DNA of 64,000 nt from Nitrospira sp. (GTDB taxonomy: Bacteria; Nitrospirota; Nitrospiria; Nitrospirales; Nitrospiraceae): NCBI GenBank assembly GCA_024998645.1, contig JACOEJ010000001.1:40506-104505 (forward strand). The letters are read 5' to 3'. The notes under the pieces are model-generated. The model saw only the letters and a list, made by a program, of their open reading frames with translations. It had not been told where the DNA came from and did not search any database. The position numbers and the translations under genes were made by a program. Positions 18,085 through 26,878 of the stretch are shown here, in pieces. Every line of letters begins with the position of its first letter. Position 1 is the first letter of the stretch.

Positions 18085-18100
18085 AGCATCGGCCGTGCCG
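18085..18100 (-). promoter_or_regulatory. Candidate sigma-54 promoter for the USP operon
   Basis: Minus strand CGGCACGGCCGATGCT; GG-N10-GC. Confidence 0.7.
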
Positions 18101-18212
18101 GACTCATTCGATTCGCTGACGATCACAAGCAAGACAATCACCCGCCCTTTCTTCAAGAGAACCGGTGCTTACGCGCAAGGGGCCGTTCTAGGAATCAGTC
18201 CCCGACGAGATG

Positions 18213-18231
18213 CTGTCCTATAATGCGACAG
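18213..18231 (-). promoter_or_regulatory. Candidate enhancer/UAS palindrome 2
   Basis: CTGTCCTATAATGCGACAG, about 113 bp upstream of the minus-strand GG-N10-GC. Confidence 0.7.
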
Positions 18232-18551
18232 ATACAGCAAAGAACGGTGTGGCATCACCGCCCTCAAGATGAAGCTTGACCGGGCGCGGAAGAGCGTTAT
18301 GTAATAATTGAGCGGAGGCCTCGGTGAGAGGAACAGTCAAGGACAAGAGGCCGAGCGCAGGGGTGGTGAGCAAGCCCGCAGAACGAGCGGGAAGCCTGAA
18401 GCTCCTCCAAGGTCTCAAAAATTGGCCCAAGCTCTCTAAACCCGCCCCCGCTCCGCTTTTTGTTTCCGGATAAACCCCTTCCAAGATGAGTGGACTCTTC
18501 AACTTCTCCAGGGAGGTGTTTTTGTATGATTTCGATGAGATGTATGGCGGG

Positions 18552-18575
18552 CTAAAAAAAAGGGGCCTGCCCTTA
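18552..18575 (-). terminator. Candidate rho-independent terminator
   Basis: Minus strand AAGGG-CAGGC-CCCTT followed by a T-run (+ strand AAAAAAAAGGGGCCTGCCCTT). Confidence 0.55.
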
Positions 18576-18904
18576 TGTGGTTCCACGGAATGCCGCCCAC
18601 TGGCCGGAATCGGATTCAGCAACCCTTCAGTCGCTTGAGGCTGATTGCTCCGCGTCTCGACTTCATACAGACTCGAATCAACGACCATGCCTAATGGCAC
18701 CGATGATCGATAACGCGTCCCTCGAACCCGAACCCGCTACTCTCTCGACAACCGCGCCCTCTGCACGTTGGCTGCATAAGAGCAGATCGAACTTCCAAGA
18801 GGTTGCTACCCTCACTACGCCGCTCCCACCTCCCTCACTTTTATGGTAATCACTCTCCCCCGGGGATCAAGCGAGTCTCCAAGCCGCGACGGTCGCCCGA
18901 TATC

Positions 18905-20248
18905 TCACGGTTCAGGATTCGGCGGTGTTGGAATAACCCCTTGGCCGGTGAGGACGGCAAGAGCCTTCCGGGCATCGCTGATCCGGTCCACCGCAGACCG
19001 GTGCAACTCTTCGGCGGTTTTCAGCAGCCGGGCGACGCCCTGCGCTTGCGCTTTCATCGCCGTTGCCACAGCCACTCTCGGAACGACCTCCCATTCATCC
19101 ATCGCCGGCAGAATGTACCCGTCGTGGAGTCCCTTGTCCGCCGCACACTGGGCGAGCTCATGCGCTGCCGCCATCGCCATCTCATCGGTGATGGTCCCGG
19201 CCCGCACATCGAGCGCGCCACGGAAGACGGCCGGAAAGACGAGGGAGTTGTTGACCTGATTCGGGAAGTCCGACCGCCCCGTGGCGACAATGCGGGCGCC
19301 CGCCGCTTTCGCCTCCCACGGCCAGATCTCAGGGACCGGATTCGCACAGGCCAACACGATGGCGTCCCGGGCCATCGTCCGCACCCACTCCGGCCTGATG
19401 ATACCGCCGGCGGCAAAGGCCACACACACATCCGCTCCGGCCAACGCCTCGGCTATTCCTCCTCGACGCTGCTCCCTGTTCGATTCCACGCACACCGTCC
19501 ATTGCTCGCTATAGTCCTGATCCGTTTGATACTCACGACGATACGGTCCGAGAATCCCTCCGAGATCGCAGGCCACGATCTTCCCCGCATCCGCGCCGCA
19601 GGCCTTCAGATAGCGATAGGTCGGGATATTGGCCGCACCCATACCGATCATCGCGAGACGGACATGGCCGATCTGTTTGCCGACGACCTTCAAGGCGTTC
19701 AGCACCGCCGCGAGCACCACCGTGCCGGTCCCCTGCTGATCGTCATGCCACACCGGAATCGTGCACAGCCGACGGGCTTCGCGCAGAACGCGAAAGCACT
19801 TCGGCATCGAGATATCTTCGAGATTGATCCCCCCGAACGAGGGCTCCAGCACCTTCACCGTGCGAACGATTTCATCCGGATCTTTGGTCCCGAGACAAAT
19901 CGGCACCGCATCCACTCCGCCCAGATACTTAAACAGCAGCGCCTTGCCTTCCATGACCGGCAGCCCGGCCTCCGGTCCGATGTCGCCTAGGCCGAGGACT
20001 CGCGTACCGTCTGAAATGACGGCGATCGAATTCGCCTTATTGGTGTGCTCATAAACCAAATCCGGCCGAGCCTGAATCGCACGGCAGGGAGCGGCGACGC
20101 CCGGCGTGTACCAAATCGAGAAATCCTCGACGCCTCGAATGGGACACTTGGGCGCCGTCTGGATCTTGCCCTTGTAATAAGCGTGGAGCCGGAGCGCCTC
20201 TTCGGCCGGCTTCCGGGCTTTGGCGAGCAACTCTTCCGGCGTGGGCAT
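18905..20248 (-). CDS. NAD(P)-dependent malic enzyme
   Basis: DFSIWYTPGVAAPCRAI; KANSIAVISDGTRVLGLGDIGPEAGLPVMEGKALLFKYLGGVDAVPI; internal start MPTPEELLAKARKPAEEALRLH. Confidence 0.95.
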   Translation of the reverse strand: MPTPEELLAKARKPAEEALRLHAYYKGKIQTAPKCPIRGVEDFSIWYTPGVAAPCRAIQARPDLVYEHTNKANSIAVISDGTRVLGLGDIGPEAGLPVMEGKALLFKYLGGVDAVPICLGTKDPDEIVRTVKVLEPSFGGINLEDISMPKCFRVLREARRLCTIPVWHDDQQGTGTVVLAAVLNALKVVGKQIGHVRLAMIGMGAANIPTYRYLKACGADAGKIVACDLGGILGPYRREYQTDQDYSEQWTVCVESNREQRRGGIAEALAGADVCVAFAAGGIIRPEWVRTMARDAIVLACANPVPEIWPWEAKAAGARIVATGRSDFPNQVNNSLVFPAVFRGALDVRAGTITDEMAMAAAHELAQCAADKGLHDGYILPAMDEWEVVPRVAVATAMKAQAQGVARLLKTAEELHRSAVDRISDARKALAVLTGQGVIPTPPNPEP

Positions 20249-20379
20249 CAGCGCCCCCTTTCCTGCACATGATCGTGCGTCAACCGCATGACGCACCAAT
20301 GCGCTGCGGCGCACGTTCAATTCGTCGTATCGTGGACTCTTGCTTCCGGTCTTGAAGCCGGCGGGACTGTCGGCCTTGT

Positions 20380-20413
20380 CCGAACAGGGAGCGGCAAGGC
20401 TCCCTTGTTCCGG
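20380..20413. terminator. Long imperfect hairpin downstream of the 20426 gene
   Basis: CCGAACAGGGAGC GGCAAG GCTCCCTTGTTCCGG. Confidence 0.5.
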
Positions 20414-20425
20414 CAGGCCTGTGGG

Positions 20426-20668
20426 TTAGCTGAGAGAGAAATGTCTCTGGCTGGTACCGATGTGTCCACGTTCCGGCTCCGCGACGGGTTGCCGACGATG
20501 GGCGAGAATCACCGGATCGATCCGCTCGCCGCAACTGACGCAGCGCCAGTCGAACGAGGCGAGTTCGTGCACCGGCTCCGGAACCATGAGACCGCCGCAA
20601 CGATGACAGTGGTCGGCATGAGCCTGCCCTCGCGCGACGGATAGACTTGAGCGTTTGATCATACGCAA
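20426..20668 (-). CDS. Zinc-ribbon-like small protein
   Basis: CHRCGGLMVPEPVHELASFDWRCVSCGERIDPVI; two CxxC pairs. Confidence 0.8.
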   Translation of the reverse strand: MRMIKRSSLSVARGQAHADHCHRCGGLMVPEPVHELASFDWRCVSCGERIDPVILAHRRQPVAEPERGHIGTSQRHFSLS

Positions 20669-20792
20669 CTCCTTCCTTGTGGCTGAAGTATCGGTTTACA
20701 CCTATGAGCCACAATCCCGTAAAAGGATTCATCCCTGCTATTCCTCCTTCAATTCCAAGTGAGGCCGCTTCATGATCGTTGCGTAGTCCGGA

Positions 20793-20815
20793 CCGCTCAC
20801 GCCTGAGCGTGACGG
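20793..20815. terminator. Hairpin immediately downstream of polX-like gene
   Basis: CCG-C-TCACGC-CTGA-GCGTGA-CGG. Confidence 0.45.
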
Positions 20816-20817
20816 TT

Positions 20818-22551
20818 TCACGCCCTCCGCATCGTACGCATGAGCAATGGGCGCAGCTCATGCAGTGGCCTGGCATTCAGGACCTCGCGCGTTTCGATCC
20901 ACCCCCGTCGCGCCTGTCCCACCCCGTACCGGAGATTCCCGAGGTCGAGGGTGCTGTGGGCATCGGAGTTGATGCTCACCATGACGCCTGCTTCTTTCGC
21001 CAGCTGACAGTCTGTATCGGCCAGATCCAGACGGATCGGATGCGCATTCACCTCCAGGAAGCAGCCCCGCTCACGCGCATGACGGATGACCCGCGGCATA
21101 TCCACATCGTACGGCGCACGTTCATCGATGAGCCGGCCGCTGGGGTGCGCCAGGATCGTAAAATACGGATGGTCCATGGCCCGCAGAATCCGCTCGGTCT
21201 GCTTCTGCCGGGAGAGCCGGAAGTGGCTATGGACGGCGCCGACAACCAGGTCGAGCCGGCTCAGATCGTCATCCGGAAGATCCAGGCTGCCGTCCTCCAG
21301 AATATCCACCTCGATCCCCTTCAAGAGCGTGATGCCGATCGCGGTGTCGTTCAGCCGGTCGATCTCCTCAAGCTGTTCACGCAACCGTTGGGAATCGAGG
21401 CCTTTCGCCATCGCGAGCCGTCGTGAATGCTCGGTGATCGCCAGATATTCCAGCCCGCGGTCGCGCGCCGCCGCCGCCATTTCTTTGAGGCTGTTCTGAC
21501 CGTCGGTCGCCTTGGTATGGGCATGCAGGTCCCCTTTCAGATCGGCAACCTCCACGAGCCTCGGCAGGCGTCCGGCCAGCGCCGCGTCGAACTCTCCGCG
21601 ATTCTCCCGCAGTTCCGGTGGAATCCAGGGCAGCCCCACCGCGGCGTAGACCGATTCTTCGGTGGCGCCAGCGACAGCTCGATCGCCCTTGAACACTCCG
21701 TACTCATTGATCTTGAGCCCTCGCCGTTGAGCCATCTGGCGAAGCGCCACATTGTGCGCCTTGCTCCCGGTGAAATATTGAAGCGCCGCTCCATAGCTTT
21801 CCCCGGGTACAACCCTCACATCGACTTGCAGCTTACAGGCAAGGCGAAGACTTGCTTTCGTGGCACCCTGCGCCAGCACCTCTTCGACTTCCGGATAGGA
21901 CACGAACCGGTCCATCACAGCACTGCCGGGAGCAGCCGTGACCAGAAGATCGAGATCCCCGATCGTTTCTTTCGCCCGCCGGTAGCTCCCCGCTGCGACA
22001 ACTCGTTCCACCCCGGGAGACTCTTTGAGGTATGCGATCAGAGATTCGGCATATTGGGCCGCAATCGCCAGTTTGACGCGCTTCGCTTCACCGGTCCTGG
22101 CTTGCAGATGATGCAGGAGATATTGTTCGGTTTTGTCTCCGAACCCACGGAGCGTTCTCACGCGCCCCTCCTCCGCCGCCTTTTGCAACTGGTCGAGGGT
22201 CCGGATACCGAGATCGTGATACAGCACTTTCACCCGCTTCGGTCCGATACCGGGGATTTTGAGCAATTCGACCAGCGTCGCCGGCACCGTCTTTCGATGT
22301 TCTTCCAGCATGGCCGCTGTGCCGGTTTCGACAATCTCCCGAATCTTCGCGGCCAGATCTTTGCCGATCCCCGGCAATTCGGTCAGATCCTGGCCCTTTG
22401 CGAGCATCGCCGCGACATCCTGAGGCAGATCGCGAAGTGTACGCGCCGCGTTACGATAGGCGCGGATGCGGAACGGGTTGGCGCCTTCAATCTCAAGCAG
22501 GTCCGCCAACTCATCGAAGTCCGCGGCGATATCCGCATTGTGTACCGGCAT
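20818..22551 (-). CDS. polX: DNA polymerase X family with PHP domain
   Basis: HhH motifs LPGIGKDLAAKIREIVE; GSYRRAKETIGDLDLLV; PHP region DLKGDLHAHTKATDGQNSLKEMA. Confidence 0.95.
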   Translation of the reverse strand: MPVHNADIAADFDELADLLEIEGANPFRIRAYRNAARTLRDLPQDVAAMLAKGQDLTELPGIGKDLAAKIREIVETGTAAMLEEHRKTVPATLVELLKIPGIGPKRVKVLYHDLGIRTLDQLQKAAEEGRVRTLRGFGDKTEQYLLHHLQARTGEAKRVKLAIAAQYAESLIAYLKESPGVERVVAAGSYRRAKETIGDLDLLVTAAPGSAVMDRFVSYPEVEEVLAQGATKASLRLACKLQVDVRVVPGESYGAALQYFTGSKAHNVALRQMAQRRGLKINEYGVFKGDRAVAGATEESVYAAVGLPWIPPELRENRGEFDAALAGRLPRLVEVADLKGDLHAHTKATDGQNSLKEMAAAARDRGLEYLAITEHSRRLAMAKGLDSQRLREQLEEIDRLNDTAIGITLLKGIEVDILEDGSLDLPDDDLSRLDLVVGAVHSHFRLSRQKQTERILRAMDHPYFTILAHPSGRLIDERAPYDVDMPRVIRHARERGCFLEVNAHPIRLDLADTDCQLAKEAGVMVSINSDAHSTLDLGNLRYGVGQARRGWIETREVLNARPLHELRPLLMRTMRRA

Positions 22552-22595
22552 AGGTGGCCTGCTCTCTCTCTCCTACGGCTGGCTGGAAGCGGGCT

Positions 22596-22754
22596 TCACG
22601 GCCCCGCCTTGTCGCTTCTTTTTCTCTGAGACCGTTTCCTGCTCGGTTTGACCGCTGCCCCCTTGGCCGCTTCCCGCTCTTTCTCCAACCTCAACTTCTT
22701 GAATCGCTTCGCCTGGATTTTCGGCAGATTCTTAAACAACAGGCGCTGCTTCAT
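22596..22754 (-). CDS. Small highly basic hypothetical protein
   Basis: ATG at 22754; MKQRLLFKNLPKIQAKRFKKLRLEKEREAAKGAAVKPSRKRSQRKRSDKAGP. Confidence 0.4.
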   Translation of the reverse strand: MKQRLLFKNLPKIQAKRFKKLRLEKEREAAKGAAVKPSRKRSQRKRSDKAGP

Positions 22755-22806
22755 GAACGGTCCTCGCGACTCCCGGAATATCGGGTTGCATGGCCCCGGC
22801 CTTTCG

Positions 22807-23280
22807 TTAGAAGCTCCCCAATGAGGCCGCGAAGCCGGCAACCACATGCCTGGCCACCGGACTCTTGCCGGCTCCCGTCCGTACCGCACAGATGGAAATC
22901 ACGGGTTTCGTCGACCGGAGCATCGTGGCATGCGGACCCATCAGCCGGAAGTCCGCGCCTGCGGCCAGTGCACGCGATGCCTTATGCATGAGCTCTTCAT
23001 GCGAGACATCGCTGTACGCAAAAATCACTTGATCAACCGCCTGGTCTGCAATGAGGGTTTCCAGAGATTCCTCCGGCATGATCGGGATACCGTCCGGATA
23101 CAGCGCTCCGGCCAGAGCGGGCGGATACATCCGTCCCGCGATGTTGGGAATCTGCGCGGCAGTAAAGGCCATGACCCGGTAGTCGGGGTCGGATCGGAAC
23201 ACGACGTTGAAGTTGTGGAAGTCTCGGCCGGCTGCCCCCATAATCACGACCTTGATAACCTTGCTGACGCGATTTGCCAC
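22807..23280 (-). pseudogene. Truncated GTPase / cyclic 2,3-diphosphoglycerate synthetase-like protein (N-terminal part only)
   Basis: VIKVVIMGAAGRDFHNFNVVFRSDPDYRVMAFTAAQIPNIAGRMYPPALAGALYPDGIPI...VRTGAGKSPVARHVVAGFAASLGSF*; ends just after the P-loop. Confidence 0.6.
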
Positions 23281-23295
23281 TAGCCTTCTCCTGCT

Positions 23296-23314
23296 CTGGT
23301 GATTTCTGCGACAA
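23296..23314 (+). promoter_or_regulatory. Candidate enhancer/UAS palindrome 3 (weaker)
   Basis: CTGGTGATTTCTGCGACAA; about 83 bp upstream of GG-N10-GC. Confidence 0.45.
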
Positions 23315-23396
23315 ACTGAGACAGCCTTATGCCCTGCCCCTGAGTTGGAATCCCTGGATTCACAAGAAGATCGCGCAGGCCGCCGCACTTACTTCC

Positions 23397-23412
23397 TGGT
23401 CTCTACCTTGCA
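23397..23412 (+). promoter_or_regulatory. Candidate sigma-54 promoter (weaker -24)
   Basis: TGGTCTCTACCTTGCA; GG-N10-GC. Confidence 0.5.
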
Positions 23413-23462
23413 GTTCTCATACTCACGGTCACAGACAGATCACTCACAGGAGGACGATTCCT

Positions 23463-24008
23463 ATGAATGTTCGATCAGCCTCGATTTTGGGTGTCGCATG
23501 TCTCGGGATAGGGCTCTGGGCGGCACAACCACTTCTCGCCGTTGCCAAAACCCAGGTCACAGCGAGCACGATTCTGGAGGTCGACCCACAAACGACGAAG
23601 GACTTGCTCGCCACCTTCGAGCAGGCCGAAAAGGCGATGCAAGCCCAGGATCTGGATGGCATCATGGCGTTGTATGCGGATGACTATTACTACCATGGCC
23701 TCAAGAAGGCCGACATCCGGAAAGTCTGGGCACAACTCTTCGACCATTACAAAGATCTGGAAAGCTTTCACACGTTTTCAGTCATCCGGACGGTAGGAGC
23801 CGGAAGCAAGCTTACCGCTGAAATGACTTGCACCGGCGTCGTCTGGGGCACCGCCAAGAACACCAAACTGAGAAGTCCGGTCGATAGCTGGTATGAAGAA
23901 GTCCACTTTCTGAAAAAGGAAAACGGCAGATGGCGTATTACGGGAAACGCCGGTGGTGAATCGGAGCCGATTCTTCCTTTTGGAACGGCCCCGCATCCAT
24001 TGTTCTGA
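23463..24008 (+). CDS. Secreted SnoaL/NTF2-like (DUF4440-type) protein
   Basis: Signal peptide; TFEQAEKAMQAQDLDGIMALYADDYYYHGLKKADIRKVWAQLF...ENGRWRITGNAGGE; AGGAGG RBS. Confidence 0.8.
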   Translation: MNVRSASILGVACLGIGLWAAQPLLAVAKTQVTASTILEVDPQTTKDLLATFEQAEKAMQAQDLDGIMALYADDYYYHGLKKADIRKVWAQLFDHYKDLESFHTFSVIRTVGAGSKLTAEMTCTGVVWGTAKNTKLRSPVDSWYEEVHFLKKENGRWRITGNAGGESEPILPFGTAPHPLF

Positions 24009-24433
24009 GCATCATTCCTCCAATTCCGTTCCGGTTCTCTGGACTGGAGGCGAAGAACCCGCACCCGGGACGGGTACGACCGGCATCATTCACAGGAAAC
24101 AATAAAACACCCCGCTTCTGTGAGGAGCCCTCCGGTCCGACCTTCACTTCTGGAGTGAAACCGAGCGACCCGGCACGCCCAACCCTTTCCGATCACTCTG
24201 CGCCTCTCAGTCTTCGGGCTCTCTTTAGAGCCGTGCCTCCTACGGGCACCGCGATAGAAGCGCATCCCCTCAGACCCACTCCACTCCCGGCCTGGACCCG
24301 AGCCCCGAACCAACCGTCCAGCACAGAAGCGGGAACTTCCGATTATCCTGGTCTCACCTCCCCTCCTACTTTTCTGATAACGCAGAGCGGTGCGAGATCA
24401 ATGGCGAACAACTCCCCAGCGGCACAATCGGCG

Positions 24434-24452
24434 CTGTCCTATAACGCAACAG
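24434..24452 (+). promoter_or_regulatory. Candidate enhancer/UAS palindrome 4
   Basis: CTGTCCTATAACGCAACAG; near-identical to 18213..18231. Confidence 0.68.
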
Positions 24453-24545
24453 TACCCGATTCATTCTCTCACCTCCGACTCCGGCTCCATGATCGAACCC
24501 GTTGAATCTTCACCAATTGCATTTTTTGGCAAGACCTCTTTTCTT

Positions 24546-24561
24546 TGGCACCGTCGATGCT
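24546..24561 (+). promoter_or_regulatory. Candidate sigma-54 promoter
   Basis: TGGCACCGTCGATGCT; GG-N10-GC. Confidence 0.7.
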
Positions 24562-24602
24562 ATTGCTCTTCTTAGCAATACACCGGTTGGTTGAGGTGCA
24601 CC

Positions 24603-24857
24603 ATGGCGACCGCTCAAGATCTCAGCGCCATTCTCCTGGAGATGGTCGAAGAGACTCCGGATTGCGACGTAGAAGAGCTAACGGCGCACTGCCCCCAGGC
24701 CACGTGGAATCAGGTGTTTTTGGCTCTGGACAACTTGAGTCGTGCAGGGCGAGTGACGCTTCGGCAAGAGGGTCCAGGGCGTTACAAGGTCGGGTTGGCC
24801 TCACAGAGGTCAGTCAATAGTCAGGTTTCTCACAACATTACGCCTAACGCAGTATAG
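24603..24857 (+). CDS. Small winged-helix-like protein (paralogue 3)
   Basis: MATAQDLSAILLEMVEETPDCDVEELTAHCPQATWNQVFLALDNLSRAGRVTLRQEGPGRYKV. Confidence 0.78.
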   Translation: MATAQDLSAILLEMVEETPDCDVEELTAHCPQATWNQVFLALDNLSRAGRVTLRQEGPGRYKVGLASQRSVNSQVSHNITPNAV

Positions 24858-24874
24858 GCAAGGAGGAATAGGTT

Positions 24875-25348
24875 ATGAGTACTCTCACGAGATGGGAACC
24901 GATGAGCCGCTGGAGCCCCTTTAAGGAAGTGGAAGAACTGGAGAAGCGCCTCTCTCAGCTCCTGGGTCGGAGTGCACCGGCGGGAAGCGGTGAGAAAAAC
25001 GAGGCGATTTCCGTGGCCCAATGGTCGCCGGTGGTCGATATCAGCGAGGACGAGAAGGAATATGCGATCAAGGCCGAGTTGCCGGATGTGAAGAAAGAAG
25101 ACATCAAGCTGAACGTGCATGACGATGTCCTGACGATTACCGGCGAACGGAAGTATGAAAAGGAAGAGAAGGGGAAGAAGTATCATCGAGTCGAACGCGC
25201 GTACGGAAGCTTTATGCGCAGTTTCACTCTGCCGGAAGATGCGGACGGGACGAAGGTGACGGCAGAATACAAGGATGGCTTGCTCAACGTCCGATTGCCG
25301 AAATCGGAAAAGGCCAAGCCGAAATCGATCGAAGTCAAAGTGGCCTGA
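24875..25348 (+). CDS. Hsp20/alpha-crystallin small heat shock protein
   Basis: WSPVVDISEDEKEYAIKAELPDVKKEDIKLNVHDDVLTITGERKYE...FMRSFTLPEDADGTKVTAEYKDGLLNVRLPK. Confidence 0.97.
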   Translation: MSTLTRWEPMSRWSPFKEVEELEKRLSQLLGRSAPAGSGEKNEAISVAQWSPVVDISEDEKEYAIKAELPDVKKEDIKLNVHDDVLTITGERKYEKEEKGKKYHRVERAYGSFMRSFTLPEDADGTKVTAEYKDGLLNVRLPKSEKAKPKSIEVKVA

Positions 25349-25422
25349 GACAAGCGGTCGAGTTCAAGGTTAGGCTGAAGTGGGTACGCTTTCCTCAGAC
25401 TGACCTGTTTAGAAAGGAGGCG

Positions 25423-25581
25423 ATGATGTTTCGCCATCCCCATTACTTGGACATTCCCTGGGATATCCACTGGCACCAGGACGCACAGACACGCCATCGG
25501 CACGTCTGGTGGCTGGTCGGCGTTCTGGTGCTGATCGCACTGCTCCTGATCGGAGTGCGTGCCGTCGGCGGAGAGTTCTAG
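25423..25581 (+). CDS. 52-aa single-pass membrane protein (not in supplied ORF track)
   Basis: MMFRHPHYLDIPWDIHWHQDAQTRHRHVWWLVGVLVLIALLLIGVRAVGGEF*; AGAAAGGAGG RBS just upstream. Confidence 0.6.
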   Translation: MMFRHPHYLDIPWDIHWHQDAQTRHRHVWWLVGVLVLIALLLIGVRAVGGEF

Positions 25582-25630
25582 GCCGCGGGTTTCGTTGTTC
25601 GTTGAATGACGTAGCAGTAAGGGAGGCGTA

Positions 25631-26332
25631 ATGTTGTTCCGCGATCGTCGCCATGCCGGTATTCTGTTAGCCAATCATCTGCAGGCCTACCGGGGAGATC
25701 ATCACGCGGTCGTGCTCGCGCTTCCGCGCGGAGGGGTCGAGGTGGGACATGAGCTGAGCATGGCGCTCCATCTCCCGCTGGACGTCTTCATCACCCGGAA
25801 GATTGCGGCACCGGAATCGCCGGAATATGCCGTCGGGGCCGTGAGCGAAACGGGCTCCGTCTATCTCAACCAGGAAGCCGTGCGGGGGATGCAGCTTTCC
25901 CAAGAAGATCTCGACGGGCTAATCGCCGCGCAACGCCGTGAAATTGAGCGGCGTCGGGTCCTCTATCGCGAGGGGCGCGGTTTACCACACCTCAATCATC
26001 GGACGGTGATTCTTGTCGACGACGGAGTCGCGACGGGGGCGACTCTATTTGCCACGCTCGATGCCCTGTCCGCGCTGAATCCTTTGCGCGTGGTGGTGGC
26101 GATGCCGGTCGCGCCGCCCTCGACAGCCGAACGCATTCGAGCACTCGTCGACGAGTGCGTGATTCTCTCGACCCCGGAACCGTTCGCAGCCGTCGGCTGT
26201 TTCTACGAAGAGTTCGAGCAAGTGACGGACGACGAAGTGATTCGCACCCTGCACCAGGCCAACGAGGCCTTCCAGGGTGAACCCAATGCCAGACGGACAC
26301 GTTCTGCCATGCCTTCAACCAAGGGAGTATGA
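25631..26332 (+). CDS. Phosphoribosyltransferase family protein
   Basis: VLALPRGGVEVGHELSMALHLPLDVFITRKI...TVILVDDGVATGATLFATLDAL. Confidence 0.93.
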   Translation: MLFRDRRHAGILLANHLQAYRGDHHAVVLALPRGGVEVGHELSMALHLPLDVFITRKIAAPESPEYAVGAVSETGSVYLNQEAVRGMQLSQEDLDGLIAAQRREIERRRVLYREGRGLPHLNHRTVILVDDGVATGATLFATLDALSALNPLRVVVAMPVAPPSTAERIRALVDECVILSTPEPFAAVGCFYEEFEQVTDDEVIRTLHQANEAFQGEPNARRTRSAMPSTKGV

Positions 26333-26335
26333 TCG

Positions 26336-26836
26336 ATGACCAACAGTCCCAATGCCGGAGGGCATGAGGCCCGCCGAGACCGTTTTGTTGAAGAACACCG
26401 ACACGACTCGTACAAATTGCCGAATAAACTGGAAGAGCCGACGGTGTGCCCCAAATGCAGCGCAGTGTTTCATAATGGACGGTGGAGCTGGGTTGCCCCG
26501 CCGGTCGGCGCACATGAAACAATCTGTCCCGCCTGCCATCGGTTGCAGGACAAGCGCCCGAAGGGCGTGCTCATGCTGAAAGGCAGCTTTGCTTCCCAGC
26601 AGTCGGAACAGGTGATGGGTGTGATCAAGAATATCGAAACGAAAGAAAATAAAGAGCATCCTCTCGCCCGCATCATGAGCATCGAGACCACCCCGGACGG
26701 GCTGGTCGTCTCGACCACGGATTCGCATTTACCCAGGCAGATCGGCGAGGCATTGAAGCATGCCTATCATGGTGAGCTGGACATCCACTATGGCGAAGGT
26801 GAAGATTCCGTCCGGGTCAACTGGACGAAATCCTAA
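26336..26836 (+). CDS. BCAM0308-type protein with Zn-ribbon
   Basis: VCPKCSAVFHNGRWSWVAPP...TICPACHRLQDKRPKGVLMLKGSF. Confidence 0.85.
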   Translation: MTNSPNAGGHEARRDRFVEEHRHDSYKLPNKLEEPTVCPKCSAVFHNGRWSWVAPPVGAHETICPACHRLQDKRPKGVLMLKGSFASQQSEQVMGVIKNIETKENKEHPLARIMSIETTPDGLVVSTTDSHLPRQIGEALKHAYHGELDIHYGEGEDSVRVNWTKS

Positions 26837-26878
26837 CACCCCCGCTACAAGGCCGGGAATGCCACACAGGGAGCAGCC

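Noticed and set aside
18218-18700. 160-aa minus ORF in the 18.2-18.7 kb gap
   Set aside because: No recognisable domain, overlaps terminator-like hairpin and UAS; probably noncoding.
18803-19990. 395-aa + strand ORF
   Set aside because: Antisense to malic enzyme.
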